Shown: positions 33,687-44,207 of the stretch, in pieces
Position numbering within the stretch: the first letter of the stretch is position 1
How the letters are laid out: each line of letters begins with the position of its first letter
Assembly: GCA_050952935.1 (NCBI GenBank)
Contig: JBMNLS010000002.1
Location: forward strand, 248,001-312,000
Direction: 5' to 3'
Origin: UBA6115 sp050952935
GTDB lineage: Bacteria > Bacillota > Clostridia > Christensenellales > Aristaeellaceae
Length of the DNA: 64,000 nucleotides
Program-made: the position numbers and the translations under genes
The notes under the pieces: generated by a model
Seen by the model: only the letters and a program-made list of their open reading frames with translations
Told to the model about the DNA's origin: nothing
The model's database searches: none

Positions 33687-35129
33687 TTATTGTTCTGGTG
33701 TTTCTTTTTGGAAGTTTCCCAGGGCCCAGGCGGTGAGCTCGCTCAGCGAGGGATGGATCACCATGGAGCGGGCGATGGGAGAAATGCTGCCCGGGTCATT
33801 TGCCTGTTCCATTCCGCCGGCGTTCATCAGGTAAACAAAGGGCTGCACCAGCACCGCCGCCTGGGGGCCGATCACATGGGCGCCCAGCAGGCGGCCCTTG
33901 TCGTCGGTGATGATTTTGGCAAAGCCGTTGTCCGGCGCATTTTTGCGGTAGCCCATGGAGATACCGGCCACCACGTCGCTGTAATGGTTGTAGGCCACCC
34001 AGGGGGTGATGCCGGCTGCGTACACCTCATCCTCCGTCATGCCCACGCTGGCGCACTGGGGCCAGGTATATACGGCACGGGGAGTGCTTCTGTAGTCCGC
34101 CTGGCGCTGGCCTGAGCCAAAGAGGATGTCAATCAGCACCTCGGCCTCATAGTTGGCCCTGTGGCGCAGGGCATCCACCCCGTTCACATCACCGATGGCG
34201 TAGATGTGGGGGATGTTGGTGGTAAGTCTGCTGTTGGTGAGGACATAGCCCTGGTGATCGGTGAGCACGCCCGCGGCGGAGAGGTTGAGCATGTCGGTGT
34301 TAGGCACAATGCCGGGCGCCAGGAAAACCTCCTGGGCGGCAAGGGTCACCTGGCCACCTTCCTGGATATTTTCAAAGGTCACCCGCTTAAGCCCGCCTTC
34401 CTGGCGGATGGCGATGGCATTCAGGTTGGTATGAACAGAAAGGCCCAGGTCCTCCATCTGGCTGCGCAGCGTTTCGCCGATTTCTTTTTCCATCCGGCGC
34501 AGCAAGTGTTCCCTGAGGGCCGTCAGGGTGACCTGGGTGCCCACGGCGGAAAAGATATGGGCAAATTCACAGCCCGTGGCCCCACCGCCGATGATCAGCA
34601 GGCTGTCATAGGGCTTTTGGGGGAACTGGCCGCTAAAGAAGGATTCGCTGGTTTGATAGCCCACCTCGTCCAACCCCTGGATGTTGGGGATGCGGGTGCG
34701 CGAGCCGGTGGCGATGACGATTCTGTCGGCGGTGAAACGGACGGTCTTCCCGTTTTTCTTTTTCACCTGGATGGTGTGGGCGTTCACAAACGCGCCTTCA
34801 CCGGCAAACATGGTGAGGCCCTTTTCCTGGGCCAGCTCCCGCTCCAGCTCTTTATTGACAGCAATTTGCCGCTGCATGCGCGCGGTGATTTTGGCCCAGT
34901 CAATATCGGGCTTGGGAAAGCTCACCCCCACGCGCTCGCCCAGCTGGGCCTCGCGGATCAAATCAGCCGGGTACACCAGCATTTTGGAGGGGATACAGCC
35001 CCGGTTCAGGCAGGTGCCGCCCCAGGCGCCTTTTTCCACCACCGCGCAGCTGAGGCCCGCTTTTAGCGCCGCCTCGGATATCATCAGGCCGCTGCCAGCG
35101 CCCAGCACCGCCAAATCAAAATGTTGCAT
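33687..35129 (-). CDS. Pyridine nucleotide-disulfide oxidoreductase (dihydrolipoamide dehydrogenase/mycothione reductase-like)
   Basis: A 480-residue class I flavin disulfide reductase. FAD site: DLAVLGAGSGLMISEAALKA at the N-terminus; redox-active disulfide in GGTCLNRGCIPSKML; NAD(P) site LLIIGGGATGCEFAHIFSAV; second FAD motif IYAIGDVNG; C-terminal catalytic His-Glu in MVIHPSLSEL. The ATG at 35129 has GGAG upstream; an ATG two codons earlier is possible. No lipoamide-dependent complex, mer or thiol biosynthesis genes are nearby, so the disulfide substrate is open. Mycothione/bacillithiol-type or lipoamide substrates are candidates. Confidence 0.87.
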   Translation of the reverse strand: MQHFDLAVLGAGSGLMISEAALKAGLSCAVVEKGAWGGTCLNRGCIPSKMLVYPADLIREAQLGERVGVSFPKPDIDWAKITARMQRQIAVNKELERELAQEKGLTMFAGEGAFVNAHTIQVKKKNGKTVRFTADRIVIATGSRTRIPNIQGLDEVGYQTSESFFSGQFPQKPYDSLLIIGGGATGCEFAHIFSAVGTQVTLTALREHLLRRMEKEIGETLRSQMEDLGLSVHTNLNAIAIRQEGGLKRVTFENIQEGGQVTLAAQEVFLAPGIVPNTDMLNLSAAGVLTDHQGYVLTNSRLTTNIPHIYAIGDVNGVDALRHRANYEAEVLIDILFGSGQRQADYRSTPRAVYTWPQCASVGMTEDEVYAAGITPWVAYNHYSDVVAGISMGYRKNAPDNGFAKIITDDKGRLLGAHVIGPQAAVLVQPFVYLMNAGGMEQANDPGSISPIARSMVIHPSLSELTAWALGNFQKETPEQ

Positions 35130-35284
35130 GCCCATCTCCGTTTCAAAAATCAATCATAACTGGCATTTTAGCAGACGAACGGCCTGATGACAAGGATAGC
35201 TCTGGTTTATAAGCTGTTAATCTCTACACCATGGAAGCAGACGCCTCCCGGGGTATAATCATAAAAAAGAAAAGGAGAAGAGAT

Positions 35285-36241
35285 GTGGATAAGCAGATCA
35301 ACTACGGCATCATGGGCTATGCGCGCATCGCCCGGGACAAGGTGATCCCCGGCATCCTGGAGGCGAAAAACGCCAGGCTCTACGCAGTGGCGTCGCAAAA
35401 CGCTGAAAGGCGCGCGGAAGCCATGAGGGACTATCCCTTTGAAAAGGTTTATGACAGCTATCAGGCGCTGCTGGATGATCCGCAGGTGGACGCGGTGCAT
35501 ATCCCGCTGCCCAATGCCATGCACAAGGAGTGGACGGTGAAGGCGGCGAGGGCAGGCAAGCATATCCTGTGCGAAAAGCCCATGGCGCTTACCCTAAAGG
35601 ACGTGGACGAGATGATCGATGCCGCCAGGATGAGCGGCGTTAAGCTAATGGAAGCCTTCATGTACCGCTTCACTGTCCGCACAGCGAAGCTTCAGGCGCT
35701 GCTGGCTGAGGGCGTCATCGGCCCCATCCGCCACATCAACGCCACCTTCCGTTTTAAGCTAAATGATTTGTCTGATATCCGGCTTAACCCGCAGCTTGGC
35801 GGCGGCAGCCTCTGGGATGTGGGCTGCTATCCGGTCAACCTCATCGGCATGCTGATGGGAGAGGAGCCGGAGGCCGTCTGCGCGCTGAAAACTAATCGCC
35901 AGGGGGTGGATGACGCCCTCAGCGCCGTCTTGCGCTATCGAAACGGGGTGATTGCAACGGTCAGCTCCGGGCTTAACAGCCATTCCTGCATGCTGACCGA
36001 GATCAACGGGGACACGGGGACGCTGATTATCCGCGACAGCTATGACCAGACGGATACCCCTATCCTGCTAGTGAAAGACGGCGTCACCACCCAGATTCCC
36101 GTGCCCGCCTCCAAGCGCTATGTGGCGGAGGTGGAGGATTTTTCAGACGCCATTCTCAATGACCGGGAACCGGGCTTTGGCTTGGACGAAACCCGGCGCA
36201 ACATCGCCGTCATCCTGCGGATTCTGGAGACGGTACAATAA
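35285..36241 (+). CDS. Gfo/Idh/MocA family NAD(P)-dependent oxidoreductase
   Basis: A 318-residue sugar or inositol-type dehydrogenase. Rossmann start INYGIMGYARIARDKVIPGI, then the family EKP motif in HILCEKPMALTLKD with catalytic lysine, and GGSLWDVGCYPVNLIGML carrying the D-x-x-x-Y-like active-site region. GTG 35285 is the likely start: AGGAGA ends 6 bases before it and the overlapping ATG at 35283 is out of frame. TATAAT at 35254-35259 could be its -10 element. The substrate is unknown; no sugar transporter is adjacent. Confidence 0.85.
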   Translation: MDKQINYGIMGYARIARDKVIPGILEAKNARLYAVASQNAERRAEAMRDYPFEKVYDSYQALLDDPQVDAVHIPLPNAMHKEWTVKAARAGKHILCEKPMALTLKDVDEMIDAARMSGVKLMEAFMYRFTVRTAKLQALLAEGVIGPIRHINATFRFKLNDLSDIRLNPQLGGGSLWDVGCYPVNLIGMLMGEEPEAVCALKTNRQGVDDALSAVLRYRNGVIATVSSGLNSHSCMLTEINGDTGTLIIRDSYDQTDTPILLVKDGVTTQIPVPASKRYVAEVEDFSDAILNDREPGFGLDETRRNIAVILRILETVQ

Positions 36242-36256
36242 CGCTCAGGAGAGGTT

Positions 36257-37114
36257 TTAGCTAAGCGGGTTTACAAAGCCCACAATCCTCTTCACATTCG
36301 CCGGGTCGTCATGGGGCAGCCCGGCGGATTTTTTTGTGTCAAGGGCGGTGAGGGCGGTCATTTCTTCATCTGTCAGGGTGAAGTCAAAGATATCGATGTT
36401 CTCTTTGATGCGGTTTTGATGGGTGGATTTGGGGATGACCGCGATATTCTGCTGAAGGAGGAAGCGTAGGGCCGCCTGGGCGGTGGATTTGCCGTGTTTG
36501 GCGGCGATTTCCTTCAGGGTGGCGTTTTCCAGCAGGTCAGTTTTTCCCTGGGAGAAGGGGCCCCAGGCCATAAGGGCGATGTTGTGCTCCGCCATGAGCG
36601 CTCTGGCATCCTGGCGCTGGTGGTAGATGTGGGTTTCCAGCTGATTGACCGCCGGCGGCACGTCATGATGGAGGATCAGATCCTGAAGGCGGTCAGGGTA
36701 AAAGTTGGATAGCCCGATGGCTTTGGCCAAACCCTCATGGAAGAGCTTTTCCATCACCCGCCAGGAGCCGTAAATGTCGCCATAGGGGTGGTGGATGAGG
36801 TAGAGATCCACATAGTCAAGGCCCAGGCGTTTAAGGGAAGCCTCAAAGGCGGGACGGGTTTTGGCGTCGCCGGTGTCGGTGTGCCACAGCTTGGTGGTGA
36901 TAAACAGCTCCTCCCGGGGGATGCCGCTGTTTTTGATGGCCCGGCCCACTGCCGCCTCGTTGCCATAGAACTGGGCGGTGTCAATCAGCCGGTAGCCGGC
37001 TTCCAGCGCCTGGGCGACGCTGCGCTCGCAGACTTCGTGGTCGTTGATCAGATAGGTGCCAAAGCCAATGAGCGGCATCCTGGCTCCGGTGTTCAGCGTG
37101 ATGGTGTGATGCAT
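36257..37114 (-). CDS. Aldo/keto reductase
   Basis: A 285-residue NAD(P)H-dependent (beta/alpha)8 reductase. Start MHHTITLNTGARMPLIGFGT, catalytic Tyr in GYRLIDTAQFYGNEAAVGRA (Asp, Tyr), Lys in ELFITTKLWHTDTG, His in YLIHHPYGDIYGSW, and the NADP-binding C-terminal IAVIPKSTHQNRIKENIDIF. The closest types reduce 2,5-diketogluconate or methylglyoxal-like carbonyls. Convergent with the preceding dehydrogenase gene with only 15 bases between stops; divergent from hrcA. Confidence 0.9.
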   Translation of the reverse strand: MHHTITLNTGARMPLIGFGTYLINDHEVCERSVAQALEAGYRLIDTAQFYGNEAAVGRAIKNSGIPREELFITTKLWHTDTGDAKTRPAFEASLKRLGLDYVDLYLIHHPYGDIYGSWRVMEKLFHEGLAKAIGLSNFYPDRLQDLILHHDVPPAVNQLETHIYHQRQDARALMAEHNIALMAWGPFSQGKTDLLENATLKEIAAKHGKSTAQAALRFLLQQNIAVIPKSTHQNRIKENIDIFDFTLTDEEMTALTALDTKKSAGLPHDDPANVKRIVGFVNPLS

Positions 37115-37216
37115 CGGACAGCCTCCTTGGGATGATATTTTCTTTCATTATCATACCCGTTTATGTACGGGCGGGAATTGTTTTGACAAAAGTTTCAAAA
37201 AAGAGGCGGAACAACC

Positions 37217-37246
37217 TTGACAAGACGGGGCTTGGCATGGTACATT
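37217..37246 (+). promoter_or_regulatory. Promoter of the hrcA-grpE-dnaK operon
   Basis: TTGACA (37217-37222), 18-base spacer, TACATT (37241-37246), directly before the CIRCE operator. Confidence 0.7.
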
Positions 37247-37255
37247 ATCCACAGG

Positions 37256-37282
37256 TTAGCACTCGAAGGGCGAGAGTGCTAA
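37256..37282 (+). promoter_or_regulatory. CIRCE operator (HrcA binding site)
   Basis: TTAGCACTC, 9-base spacer, GAGTGCTAA: a perfect match to the CIRCE consensus, placed over the transcription start of hrcA. It predicts autoregulation and heat-shock induction of the chaperone genes. Confidence 0.97.
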
Positions 37283-37314
37283 CAACCCGGAAGAACGGGG
37301 GAAAGGAGGGGCCC

Positions 37315-38343
37315 ATGAACGAGCGCAAACGGCGCATTTTGAAGGCGGTGATTGATGACTACATCCTCACGGCCACGCCTGTGGGCTCCCGCACCATCTC
37401 CCGCAAGTACCTCAAGAACATCTCCAGCGCCACCATCCGCAATGAGATGAGCGACCTGGAGGAGCTGGGTTACCTGATGCAGCCCCATGTGTCGGCGGGC
37501 CGTGTGCCAAACGCCAAGGCCTACCGGCTGTATGTGGATATGCTGATGGAAACGGGCCTGATGCCCAGCGCCGAGGATGAGGCGGCCAGGGAATACTACC
37601 TGAGCCGTGTCAGCCACCTGGAGGACGTGGTGAAAAGCACCGCTCAGGTATTGAGCGATTTTACCCGATACGCCTCCCTGGTGATGATGCCGGGCCAGGC
37701 GGAGCTGCGCATCGTGAACCTGCACCTGGTGCCTGTTACCCGGGCCATGGCGCTGCTGGTCATTGTGACGGACGGCGGCATCATTCGGGACACCATGGTG
37801 CATGTGTCAGAGGCGCTTGACTCGGACGCGCTTTATGCCATCAGCCGCATGCTGACCGAGCGCTTCGCCGGGAAGACCCTCAGAGAGGTGCGCCGTAAGC
37901 TCAGCGAGTTTGCTGCCGGCGCCAGCGCTGACCCCCAGGTGCTCAAGGGCATCGCGGAATTATCAGAGCAGATGGCCCGGCAAAACGCCACCGACACCAT
38001 CACCGTGTCGGGCACCCACAACATCCTGAACTTTCCCGAGTATCAGGAGGCTGAAAAAGCCCGGTCGGTGCTTTGCGTCCTGGAGGATAAGGAACGGCTG
38101 ATGAAGCTGATCAAAGGCGCTGACTCAATCGACATGACGGTGCACATCGGCCCTGAAACCGGCATCCCGGAAATGCGGGAATGCTCCATTGCCCTGGCGG
38201 AATACACCGTGGGGCAGGGGCAAAAGGGCGCCATTGGCATCATCGGGCCCACCCGCATGCCTTATGCCCGCGTGCTCAACACCCTGCGTCTGGTGAGCGA
38301 GGCTTTGAGCCTGGTGCTTACCGGCGGCGAGCAGGCGGAGTAA
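37315..38343 (+). CDS. hrcA: Heat-inducible transcription repressor HrcA
   Basis: A 342-residue repressor of class I heat-shock genes that binds CIRCE. The N-terminal winged helix reads RRILKAVIDDYILTATPVGS, RTISRKYLKNISSATIRNEM and EELGYLMQPHVSAGRVPNAK, very close to the family consensus. The C-terminal part includes the GAF-like domain with IGPETGIPEMRECSIALAEY and GTIG-like GAIGIIGPTRMPYARV. ATG 37315 follows GAAAGGAGGG; longer in-frame versions contain the CIRCE and promoter. First gene of the operon. Confidence 0.97.
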   Translation: MNERKRRILKAVIDDYILTATPVGSRTISRKYLKNISSATIRNEMSDLEELGYLMQPHVSAGRVPNAKAYRLYVDMLMETGLMPSAEDEAAREYYLSRVSHLEDVVKSTAQVLSDFTRYASLVMMPGQAELRIVNLHLVPVTRAMALLVIVTDGGIIRDTMVHVSEALDSDALYAISRMLTERFAGKTLREVRRKLSEFAAGASADPQVLKGIAELSEQMARQNATDTITVSGTHNILNFPEYQEAEKARSVLCVLEDKERLMKLIKGADSIDMTVHIGPETGIPEMRECSIALAEYTVGQGQKGAIGIIGPTRMPYARVLNTLRLVSEALSLVLTGGEQAE

Positions 38344-38358
38344 CAATTGGAGGAAACC

Positions 38359-38934
38359 ATGGACCGAAAGAAGAAACACCCCAAGCGGGAGGAAAACCCC
38401 ATGCCCCAGGAGGGCGTGGACACCACGGAAGAATCCGTCGAAGAATCTGTTCAGGAACCGGAGGAGCTGACGCGGGAGGAATTGCTGAAGGAGCTGGAAG
38501 ACAGCCGCGCCAAGCGGGATGAATACCTGGCGATGGCCCAGCGCGTGCAGGCGGACTTTGACAATTTCCGCAAGCGCAACCGCAATGTGGTCAGCGAAAG
38601 CTTTGATGACGGCGCCCGCGCCTTTATCAAAACCATTCTGCCGGTGGTGGACAACCTGGACCGGGCCCTGCTGGTGGAAAAGGACAAAGAAGACCCCCTA
38701 TACCAGGGTGTCAGCCTGGTGCTAAAGCAGTTCAACGACGCGCTTAGCGCCCGTGGCGTGACCCCGATTTCCCGAAAAGGCGAGGTGTTTGACCCGAAGC
38801 TGGAAGACGCCGTTGCCCAGGGCGACAGCTCAGAAGGCGAGCCTGGCACCGTGTGCGAAGTGGTGCTCAAGGGCTACCAGATGGGCGAACATGTTATCAG
38901 GCACGCAATGGTCAGGGTTGTCCCCGACCTTTGA
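38359..38934 (+). CDS. grpE: Nucleotide exchange factor GrpE
   Basis: A 191-residue co-chaperone that releases ADP from DnaK. An acidic, disordered N-terminus (to about residue 38) leads into a long coiled-coil helix (EELTREELLKELEDSRAKRD, YLAMAQRVQADFDNFRKRNR) and a C-terminal beta domain with FDPKLEDAVAQ and GYQMGEHVIRHAMVRV. ATG 38359 has TTGGAGG upstream. Second gene of the CIRCE operon. Confidence 0.96.
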   Translation: MDRKKKHPKREENPMPQEGVDTTEESVEESVQEPEELTREELLKELEDSRAKRDEYLAMAQRVQADFDNFRKRNRNVVSESFDDGARAFIKTILPVVDNLDRALLVEKDKEDPLYQGVSLVLKQFNDALSARGVTPISRKGEVFDPKLEDAVAQGDSSEGEPGTVCEVVLKGYQMGEHVIRHAMVRVVPDL

Positions 38935-38984
38935 GATATGGAATTAAACTATGAAATATAAGAGCGTATGGAGGAAAAAACACA

Positions 38985-40799
<1,815 letters not shown>

Positions 40800-40807
40800 A
40801 GACGATT

Positions 40808-40858
40808 AGGGGACGGAAAGGACGCTGGGGGCTTTCTTGAAAGAAAGCCCCGTCCCCT
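40808..40858. repeat. Compound palindrome after dnaK
   Basis: Inner stem GGGCTTTC/GAAAGCCC (40829-40836 with 40843-40850) is continued on the right by CGTCCCCT (40851-40858), which pairs with AGGGGACG (40808-40815), leaving a 13-base bulge on the left arm. It could end dnaK transcripts, but has no T-tract on the plus strand. Confidence 0.65.
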
Positions 40859-41020
40859 CAGTTCATCATGGTCGTTTGCCTTTCCAAGCGTTGCTTAGTC
40901 GGCAAACTCCCTGATTCACTGGACTGGCGGCAAGCTTCATCCCGCACAGCGGGCGCTTGCCTCTGTCCCCCAAAGAACTTTATTAAGGAAATAACTTGGT
41001 AAAGTTTTTTGAAAGGTGCG

Positions 41021-41046
41021 GAAAACTTTTTTTCAAAAAAGTTTTC
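41021..41046. repeat. Perfect palindrome upstream of dnaJ
   Basis: A 12-base perfect inverted repeat, GAAAACTTTTTT with AAAAAAGTTTTC, with a 2-base centre. A related AAAGTTTTTTGAAA lies just upstream (41001-41014). Ends 41 bases before the dnaJ ATG. Confidence 0.8.
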
Positions 41047-41086
41047 TGTCAACCCCATTCCCCAATTACCAAGGATATAAGGAGCT

Positions 41087-42202
41087 ATGGCAACGAAACG
41101 AGACTATTATGAGGTGCTGGGCGTCGATAAAAAGGCGAGCCCGGATGATATAAAAAAGGCATACCGTGCGCTGGCAAAGGAATGCCATCCGGATCTGCAC
41201 CCCAATGACCCGGCCAGTGAGGCGCGGTTTAAGGAGATCAATGAGGCCAACGAAGTCCTCTCTGATCCGGAGAAGCGCGCCCGCTATGACCAGTTCGGCA
41301 TGGATGGGCCGCCTTTGGGTGGGTTCGGTGGCTTTGACGCGTCAGGATTTGGCGGGTTTGAGTCCATCTTTGATCAGCTCTTTGGCGGCGGCATGGGCCA
41401 GGCGCAGCGCCGGGGCGGGCCCAGGCCCGGGAACGACCTGCGGTTTAACATGCGCATCAGCTTTGAGGAGGCTGCCTTTGGCGCCAAGAAATCCTTTGAT
41501 TTTATGCGCAATGAGGAGTGCGAAACCTGCCATGGCTCAGGCGCCAAGGAGGGCACCCAGCCGGTGACCTGCGCCACCTGTAAGGGCACGGGTCAGGTGC
41601 GCTCAGGCGGCGGGTTTATGGTGACGGTGCGCACCTGCCCCACCTGCCAGGGAACCGGGAAAACCATTGCCGACCCCTGCACCGCCTGTTCAGGCAGCGG
41701 GCGCCAGCGCAAGAAGCGCACCGCCACCGTGAATATCCCGGCGGGCATTGATGACGGCCAGGTGATTGTGATGAACGGCCAGGGAGAGCCGGGGACTGCC
41801 GGCGGCCCCCCGGGCGATCTTCAAATCGTGATATCCGTTACCCCTCACCGGCTGTTTGCGCGGGATGGCACCACGCTTTACATGGACATGCCCATCACCT
41901 TCACCCAGGCAGCCCTGGGCGCCACGGTGGAGATCCCCACCCTGAAGGGAAAGACCAGCTACAAGATTCCCGAAGGCACCCAGGACGGGGCTAAGTTCCG
42001 CATTAAGGGCGAGGGCATCAAGCAGCTGCACGGCCCGGGCAAGGGCGATCTGGTGGTGCGCGTGAAGGTGGAGATCCCCAAGCGCCTCAACGCCAGGCAG
42101 AAGGAGCTGCTGCGTGAGTTTGAAGCTGCGGCCACCGGCAAGGAATACGAGAGCCAGAGGAGTTTTCTTGACAAGGTGAAAGCCACCTTCCAAAACAGAT
42201 AG
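41087..42202 (+). CDS. dnaJ: Chaperone protein DnaJ (Hsp40)
   Basis: A 371-residue class I J-protein. J domain residues 5-70 with the HPD triad in AKECHPDLHP; Gly/Phe-rich region (PPLGGFGGFDASGFGGFESI); four zinc-finger motifs CETCHGSG, CATCKGTG, CPTCQGTG, CTACSGSG; then the C-terminal substrate-binding domain with GTTLYMDMPITFTQAALGAT. An AAGGAG site precedes the ATG. It is separated from dnaK by 287 bases with two palindromes, so it may be expressed at a different level from the rest of the operon; no second CIRCE is seen. Confidence 0.96.
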   Translation: MATKRDYYEVLGVDKKASPDDIKKAYRALAKECHPDLHPNDPASEARFKEINEANEVLSDPEKRARYDQFGMDGPPLGGFGGFDASGFGGFESIFDQLFGGGMGQAQRRGGPRPGNDLRFNMRISFEEAAFGAKKSFDFMRNEECETCHGSGAKEGTQPVTCATCKGTGQVRSGGGFMVTVRTCPTCQGTGKTIADPCTACSGSGRQRKKRTATVNIPAGIDDGQVIVMNGQGEPGTAGGPPGDLQIVISVTPHRLFARDGTTLYMDMPITFTQAALGATVEIPTLKGKTSYKIPEGTQDGAKFRIKGEGIKQLHGPGKGDLVVRVKVEIPKRLNARQKELLREFEAAATGKEYESQRSFLDKVKATFQNR

Positions 42203-42403
42203 AATAAGGGATATAATATTTGGGGATCGCTGCGGCGATCCCTCGGCTTGTCAAAAAGGGCCGAGCAGCAGGCTTCAATGAAGTAGCGGATGTTCGGTAT
42301 TCCCTAAGATTGACATTTAACCCCTTGGTCTATAAACTGTTTCCGATGAATACACCAATTCTTTCCCGTCATGGTAACAGGGTGATCAAGGGGGCAACAC
42401 ATT
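42203..42403 (+). promoter_or_regulatory. Structured leader region before the Na/Pi transporter, with promoters
   Basis: The gap holds a TATAAT at 42212-42217, a stem GGGATCGC/GCGATCCC (42223-42242), a second stem CTCGGC/GCCGAG (42242-42265), a short CTTC/GAAG stem near 42272, and a promoter TTGACA (42310-42315), 17-base spacer, TAAACT (42333-42338). The first stem could terminate dnaJ though no T-run follows. The run of hairpins could be a small RNA or leader; this is only inferred. Confidence 0.45.
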
Positions 42404-44206
42404 TTGAGCGTTTATAATGTCTTTTCACTTCTTGGAGGGCTGGCCTTCTTTCTTTTTGGGATGCAGCTTATGGGGGAATCCCTGGAAAAGCGGGCCGGGG
42501 CAAGGCTGAAGCCTATTTTGGAGCAGCTGACCAGCAGCCCCATCAAAGGCGTGATTCTGGGAGCCGGCGTTACTGCCATTATCCAGTCCTCTTCCGCCAC
42601 AACCGTCATGATCGTGGGGTTTGTCAACTCTGGCATCATGGTTTTAAAACAAGCCATCAGCGTGGTCATGGGGGCCAACATCGGCACCACCATCACCGCC
42701 TGGATCCTCTCCCTTTCGGGCATTCAAAGCAGTAACTTCTGGGTTTCCCTCTTTAAGCCCAGCACTTTCAGCCCCCTTTTGGCCTTCGCGGGCATGGTGA
42801 TGCTGTTTTTCTCCAAGCGCAGAAAAGACCTGGCCGGCATTTTTCTGGGCTTTGCCATCCTGATGTTTGGCATGGACACCATGTCAGGCGCAGTCAGCGG
42901 ACTTTCCAAAGATCAGGGTTTTATCAGTCTCCTTACCCTGTTCTCCAACCCTGTTTTTGGCGTTGCGATTGGCGCGATTGTCACCGCCATCATACAAAGC
43001 TCTTCCGCCTCGGTGGGTATTTTGCAGGCGCTGGCCAACACCGGGGTAATTACCTTTGCCTCTGCCCTTCCCATCATTATGGGGCAGAACATCGGCACCT
43101 GCATCACGGCAATTATTTCAGCCATCGGCGCCAACACCAACGCCAAGCGCGTGGCGACGGTTCACCTATGCTTTAACCTTATCGGCACCCTGTTGTTTTT
43201 GCCGCTGTTTTACCTGTTTGACTGGATTTTCCAATTCAGCTTTGTTGACCAGAGTGCCACTGCGCTGGGTATCGCCATTGCGCATACGGTGTTTAATGTG
43301 TTCACCGTGACGGTGCTCTTCCCCTTCATACCGCAGCTGGAAAAGCTGGCTATCCGCCTGGTAAAGGGCGACAAGCGGGGTGAGCGCTTTGAGGTGCTGG
43401 ATGACAGGCTGCTTGCCACCCCCTCCATCGCCGTTGACCAGTGCCGCAAACTTGCCGGTGAAATGGCAGTGATGGCGCGGGACGCCTTCCTGGACGCCAT
43501 GGGCCTGCTGGATCACTTTGATATGAAGAAAGCGGAAGCCATCGCTGAAGCGGAAAGCCAGATCGACCTGTATGAGGACAAGCTGGGCGCATACCTGGTA
43601 AAAGTCGGCGCCCGCCAGCTGTCTGCCCGGGACAGCCAGGAGGTGTCCAAGCTTCTCCATATCATCGGGGACTTTGAGCGCATCAGCGACCACGCGCTGA
43701 ACCTGATGGAAGTGGCTGACGAAATTCATGCCAAGCGCATCCAGTTTTCCCCCGCCGCCCAGTATGAAATCCAGGTGATGAGAACCGCCGTGTCCGACTG
43801 CCTCAAGATGACCGTAACCGCCTTTAACAATAATGACCTGGCTCTGGCTGAACAGGTGGAACCTTTGGAAGAGGTGGTGGATGATCTGCGCAGCAGCATC
43901 AAGGCTGCCCACATCGACCGGCTAAAAACCGGCTTTTGCACCATTGAACTGGGTTTTGTGCTCTCAGACCTTTTGACCAACCTGGAACGGGTGGGCGACC
44001 ACTGCTCCAACATCGCCGCCAGCATGGTGGAGATTGAACGCCACGGCAGCGTGGATGCCCATGGGTATAAGCTCTCCCTGACCGAGGGGGAAGCCGCGAA
44101 AAATTTCCAGCAGCAATTCGCTGCGTTTTCCGAAAAATATAAGCTGGATTACCCGGATGCCCCGGCGGAGCCCCTGCCGTCTGATAACCCGGCTGTGCCA
44201 AAATAA
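42404..44206 (+). CDS. Na/Pi cotransporter family protein with C-terminal PhoU-like domain
   Basis: A 600-residue sodium-phosphate symporter of the NptA/YjbB type. The two inverted repeats carry the signature QSSSATT (in GAGVTAIIQSSSATTVMIVG) and QSSSASVG (in AIVTAIIQSSSASVGILQAL), each with GANIGTT or GQNIGTC afterwards. From about residue 345 the protein has a PhoU-like helical bundle with DLLTNLERVGDHCSNIA. The likely start is TTG 42404, 9 bases after AAGGGGG; a nearby ATG is out of frame. It is coupled to the metallophosphoesterase-like gene (1 base between stop and next start) and then ppk1, so imported phosphate may feed polyphosphate synthesis. Confidence 0.9.
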   Translation: MSVYNVFSLLGGLAFFLFGMQLMGESLEKRAGARLKPILEQLTSSPIKGVILGAGVTAIIQSSSATTVMIVGFVNSGIMVLKQAISVVMGANIGTTITAWILSLSGIQSSNFWVSLFKPSTFSPLLAFAGMVMLFFSKRRKDLAGIFLGFAILMFGMDTMSGAVSGLSKDQGFISLLTLFSNPVFGVAIGAIVTAIIQSSSASVGILQALANTGVITFASALPIIMGQNIGTCITAIISAIGANTNAKRVATVHLCFNLIGTLLFLPLFYLFDWIFQFSFVDQSATALGIAIAHTVFNVFTVTVLFPFIPQLEKLAIRLVKGDKRGERFEVLDDRLLATPSIAVDQCRKLAGEMAVMARDAFLDAMGLLDHFDMKKAEAIAEAESQIDLYEDKLGAYLVKVGARQLSARDSQEVSKLLHIIGDFERISDHALNLMEVADEIHAKRIQFSPAAQYEIQVMRTAVSDCLKMTVTAFNNNDLALAEQVEPLEEVVDDLRSSIKAAHIDRLKTGFCTIELGFVLSDLLTNLERVGDHCSNIAASMVEIERHGSVDAHGYKLSLTEGEAAKNFQQQFAAFSEKYKLDYPDAPAEPLPSDNPAVPK

Positions 44207-44207
44207 G

